Origin: Oceanospirillum beijerinckii DSM 7166
GTDB taxonomy: Bacteria; Pseudomonadota; Gammaproteobacteria; Pseudomonadales; Halomonadaceae
Assembly (NCBI RefSeq): GCF_000422425.1
Contig: NZ_AULT01000006.1
Location: forward strand, 124,001 to 188,000
Direction of reading: 5' to 3'
Length of the DNA: 64,000 bases
The notes beneath the pieces are model-generated. The model worked only from the letters and a program-made list of their open reading frames with translations. It did not search any database and had not been told where the DNA came from. The translations under genes and the position numbers were made by a program. Below, one piece after another: positions 62,231 through 64,000 of the stretch. Numbering within the stretch: the stretch's first letter is position 1; each line of letters begins with the position of its first letter.

Positions 62231-63316
62231 ATGAACCACACTGATATTGATCAAGTTTGCCCGCTTTCTCTGGATTTTCCTTATGCCTGGGGTGGCCCCC
62301 TGGCTGAAGCGGGTCTGCGCACCGAACCTGAAGATTTTCTGGTTGAGGAGTTGATGGGGTTTGAGCCGGAAGGTGAAGGCGAACACCACTTTTTATGGGT
62401 GCGTAAACGCGGCAATAATACGGATTGGGTCGCACGTCAGTTGGCACGTTTTGCCAATGTCAGTTACTCTGCCGTGTCCTACTCGGGTCTAAAAGACCGT
62501 CATGCGGTGACGTTGCAGTGGTTCAGTGTCCATATTCCGGGTTTGGATTCTCCTGATTGGAATAGCTTCTGTGTTGAAGGTGTGGAGATCCTGAAGGCCG
62601 TACGCCATCGCAAAAAGTTAAAGCGTGGTGTTCATCGTGCCAATAAATTCACCATTCGCCTGCGTAACTATCAGGCCGATCATGCCGAAGCCGAGCAGCG
62701 CCTGGAGAAAATAGCCACTCAAGGTGTGCCAAACTATTTTGGTGAACAGCGTTTTGGCCGTAATGGTAATAACCTGACCAAAGCAGTTGCCCGGGTTGAA
62801 GCGGGTCAAAGTCTGAAACTCAGTAAACGGGATAAAGACAATAAAGCGATGCTGCTCTCTTCGCTACGCAGCTGGGTGTTTAATCAGGTGTTGGCAGAGC
62901 GTGTGCATCAGGGCAGTTGGCAGCAGTGGTTAAGTGGTGATATAGCGACCTTTTCCGGTAGTCGCAGCCAGTTTGCCATTGAGCTGGAGGATGAAGATAT
63001 TCACAGCCGTTTAGCTGAAGGTGTGATTCATCCGACCGGCCCTATGTGGGGTGACGGTGACTATCCTCTGTCCGGTGATGTGGCGGAGCTGGAGCAAAAG
63101 GTTACAGCAGAATTCCCACAAGTGATTACTGGTATCGCCAGTGCTGGTCTACGCCATGAGCGCCGGGCCCTGCGATTGATCCCGCAAAACCTGAATTGGG
63201 ATTGGCAGGATAATGATCTGGTGGTGTCTTTTGCATTACCGGTGGGCACCTTTGCCACCTCTATTCTACGTGAACTGGCCAACTGGCAGTCACCGACATC
63301 CGATATGATCGAATAA
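62231..63316 (+). CDS. truD: tRNA pseudouridine synthase D
   Basis: TruD modifies U13 of tRNA-Glu. The 361-residue product has the FLVEELMGFEPEGEGEH beginning, NTDWVARQLARFA and the catalytic Asp in YSGLKDRHAVTLQ, then the TRUD insertion domain and C-terminal RALRLIPQNL. It lies between ispF and surE as in Pseudomonas. Confidence 0.95.
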   Translation: MNHTDIDQVCPLSLDFPYAWGGPLAEAGLRTEPEDFLVEELMGFEPEGEGEHHFLWVRKRGNNTDWVARQLARFANVSYSAVSYSGLKDRHAVTLQWFSVHIPGLDSPDWNSFCVEGVEILKAVRHRKKLKRGVHRANKFTIRLRNYQADHAEAEQRLEKIATQGVPNYFGEQRFGRNGNNLTKAVARVEAGQSLKLSKRDKDNKAMLLSSLRSWVFNQVLAERVHQGSWQQWLSGDIATFSGSRSQFAIELEDEDIHSRLAEGVIHPTGPMWGDGDYPLSGDVAELEQKVTAEFPQVITGIASAGLRHERRALRLIPQNLNWDWQDNDLVVSFALPVGTFATSILRELANWQSPTSDMIE

Positions 63317-63411
63317 AAATCCGTAGCAATCTCTGTAGCAAAAATGGTAGCTACAGGGCCAGGCTCTCTCTGGAAAGCCGATACAGAGCGTAGTCGATAA
63401 CAGGAAAAATG

Positions 63412-64000
63412 ATGAAACTTCTATTATCTAACGATGATGGCGTCCGTGCCGAAGGCCTTAAGGTACTGGCGGAGCGTTTAAGACAGGTAGCAGATAAGGT
63501 AACGGTCGTTGCTCCAGACCGGGATTGCAGTGGTGCCAGCAACTCATTAACTCTGAAACGTCCTTTGTGCCCTGAAACGATGGACAATGGTTTTATCAGT
63601 ATCGATGGTACGCCGACCGACTGTGTCTATATGGGATTATCTTCTCTGTTTAACGCTGAAGCTGAGCTGGTGATCTCTGGTATCAACCATGGTGCTAATC
63701 TGGGTGATGATGTGCTCTATTCGGGTACAGTCGCTGCAGCAACTGAAGGACGCTTCTTGGGTGTGCCTTCAATTGCTGTATCTTTGGTGGGTAAGCAGCA
63801 CTTTGCTTCTGCGGCAGAATTTATCGCTCGTTTGATACCGGCCTTTAAACAATTGTCACTACCGCCAGGCAGTATTATCAATATCAATGTACCTGATCTG
63901 CCCTATGACGAAATCAAGGGCATTCGCCTGACCCGTTTGGGACACCGGCATCAGGCTGGAGAACCTGTGGCAACGATTGACCCCAGAGGGAAGCAGCGTT
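63412..64000 (+). CDS. surE: 5'/3'-nucleotidase SurE, N-terminal part (cut by window edge)
   Basis: The open frame encodes about 196 residues starting [11 protein letters not shown] at ATG 63412; ATG 63409 directly upstream is the alternative, and AGGA precedes both. The metal motif SNDDG and the conserved [39 protein letters not shown] blocks are seen. SurE dephosphorylates nucleotides; it is often followed by pcm and nlpD, out of view here. Confidence 0.94.
   Translation, partial: MKLLLSNDDGVRAEGLKVLAERLRQVADKVTVVAPDRDCSGASNSLTLKRPLCPETMDNGFISIDGTPTDCVYMGLSSLFNAEAELVISGINHGANLGDDVLYSGTVAAATEGRFLGVPSIAVSLVGKQHFASAAEFIARLIPAFKQLSLPPGSIININVPDLPYDEIKGIRLTRLGHRHQAGEPVATIDPRGKQR

Overview
The window is a contiguous piece of chromosome from a Gram-negative gammaproteobacterium. 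The evidence is a full BamA/Skp/LpxD/FabZ/LpxA/LpxB envelope cluster, GlnD, SlyX, BolA, TilS, TruD, and the order rpsB-tsf-pyrH-frr-uppS-cdsA-dxr-rseP-bamA-skp-lpxD-fabZ-lpxA-lpxB-rnhB-dnaE-accA-tilS-pyrG-kdsA-eno-ftsB-ispD-ispF-truD-surE, known from Pseudomonas and its marine relatives. The NhaC-type antiporter and the overall gene set suggest a marine Oceanospirillales-type lineage. This is inference; no rRNA is present to settle it. No tRNA, rRNA, CRISPR array, prophage or transposase gene was recognised.

Layout. 1-4.0 kb: one-carbon/glycine genes (end of glyA, then gcvH and gcvP) with structured RNA leaders between them. 4.1-5.6 kb: a 495-residue protein of unknown family on the minus strand. 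5.9-10.4 kb: an oxidative-stress block in which ahpC and ahpF (minus) face a plus-strand ferredoxin/class III cyclase/split-barrel fusion protein; the shared intergenic region carries an OxyR-type operator. 10.5-15.9 kb: an AraC regulator divergent from an ornithine cyclodeaminase-family enzyme, an NhaC-type transporter and a DadA-like oxidase, probably an amino-acid or imino-acid catabolic module. 16.2-25.4 kb: dapE, small conserved genes, a membrane-anchored cold-shock-domain protein, slyX, bolA, a DUF3422 protein, and the ybbP/ybbA/tesA locus. 25.4-30.7 kb: accessory genes (DUF1653, EamA exporter, HutZ-like haem protein, SelW-like protein, DHH phosphoesterase, NsrR-type regulator) separated by unusually structured intergenic DNA. 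30.8-34.2 kb: glnD and map (minus). 34.8-64 kb: the long plus-strand housekeeping run, whose genes cover translation, isoprenoids, phospholipid, lipid A, outer-membrane assembly, replication, fatty acid and CTP/KDO/enolase metabolism.

The housekeeping run is ordinary. The items most worth a second look are the multi-domain redox cyclase beside ahpCF with its OxyR-type site, three dispersed REPIN-like elements (two nested in a larger ATACCA-ended element), compound inverted repeats at 25.5-25.7 kb and 29.4-29.5 kb, the membrane-tethered cold-shock protein, and the orphan 495-residue protein. I did not find a clear new multi-gene defence or mobile system.
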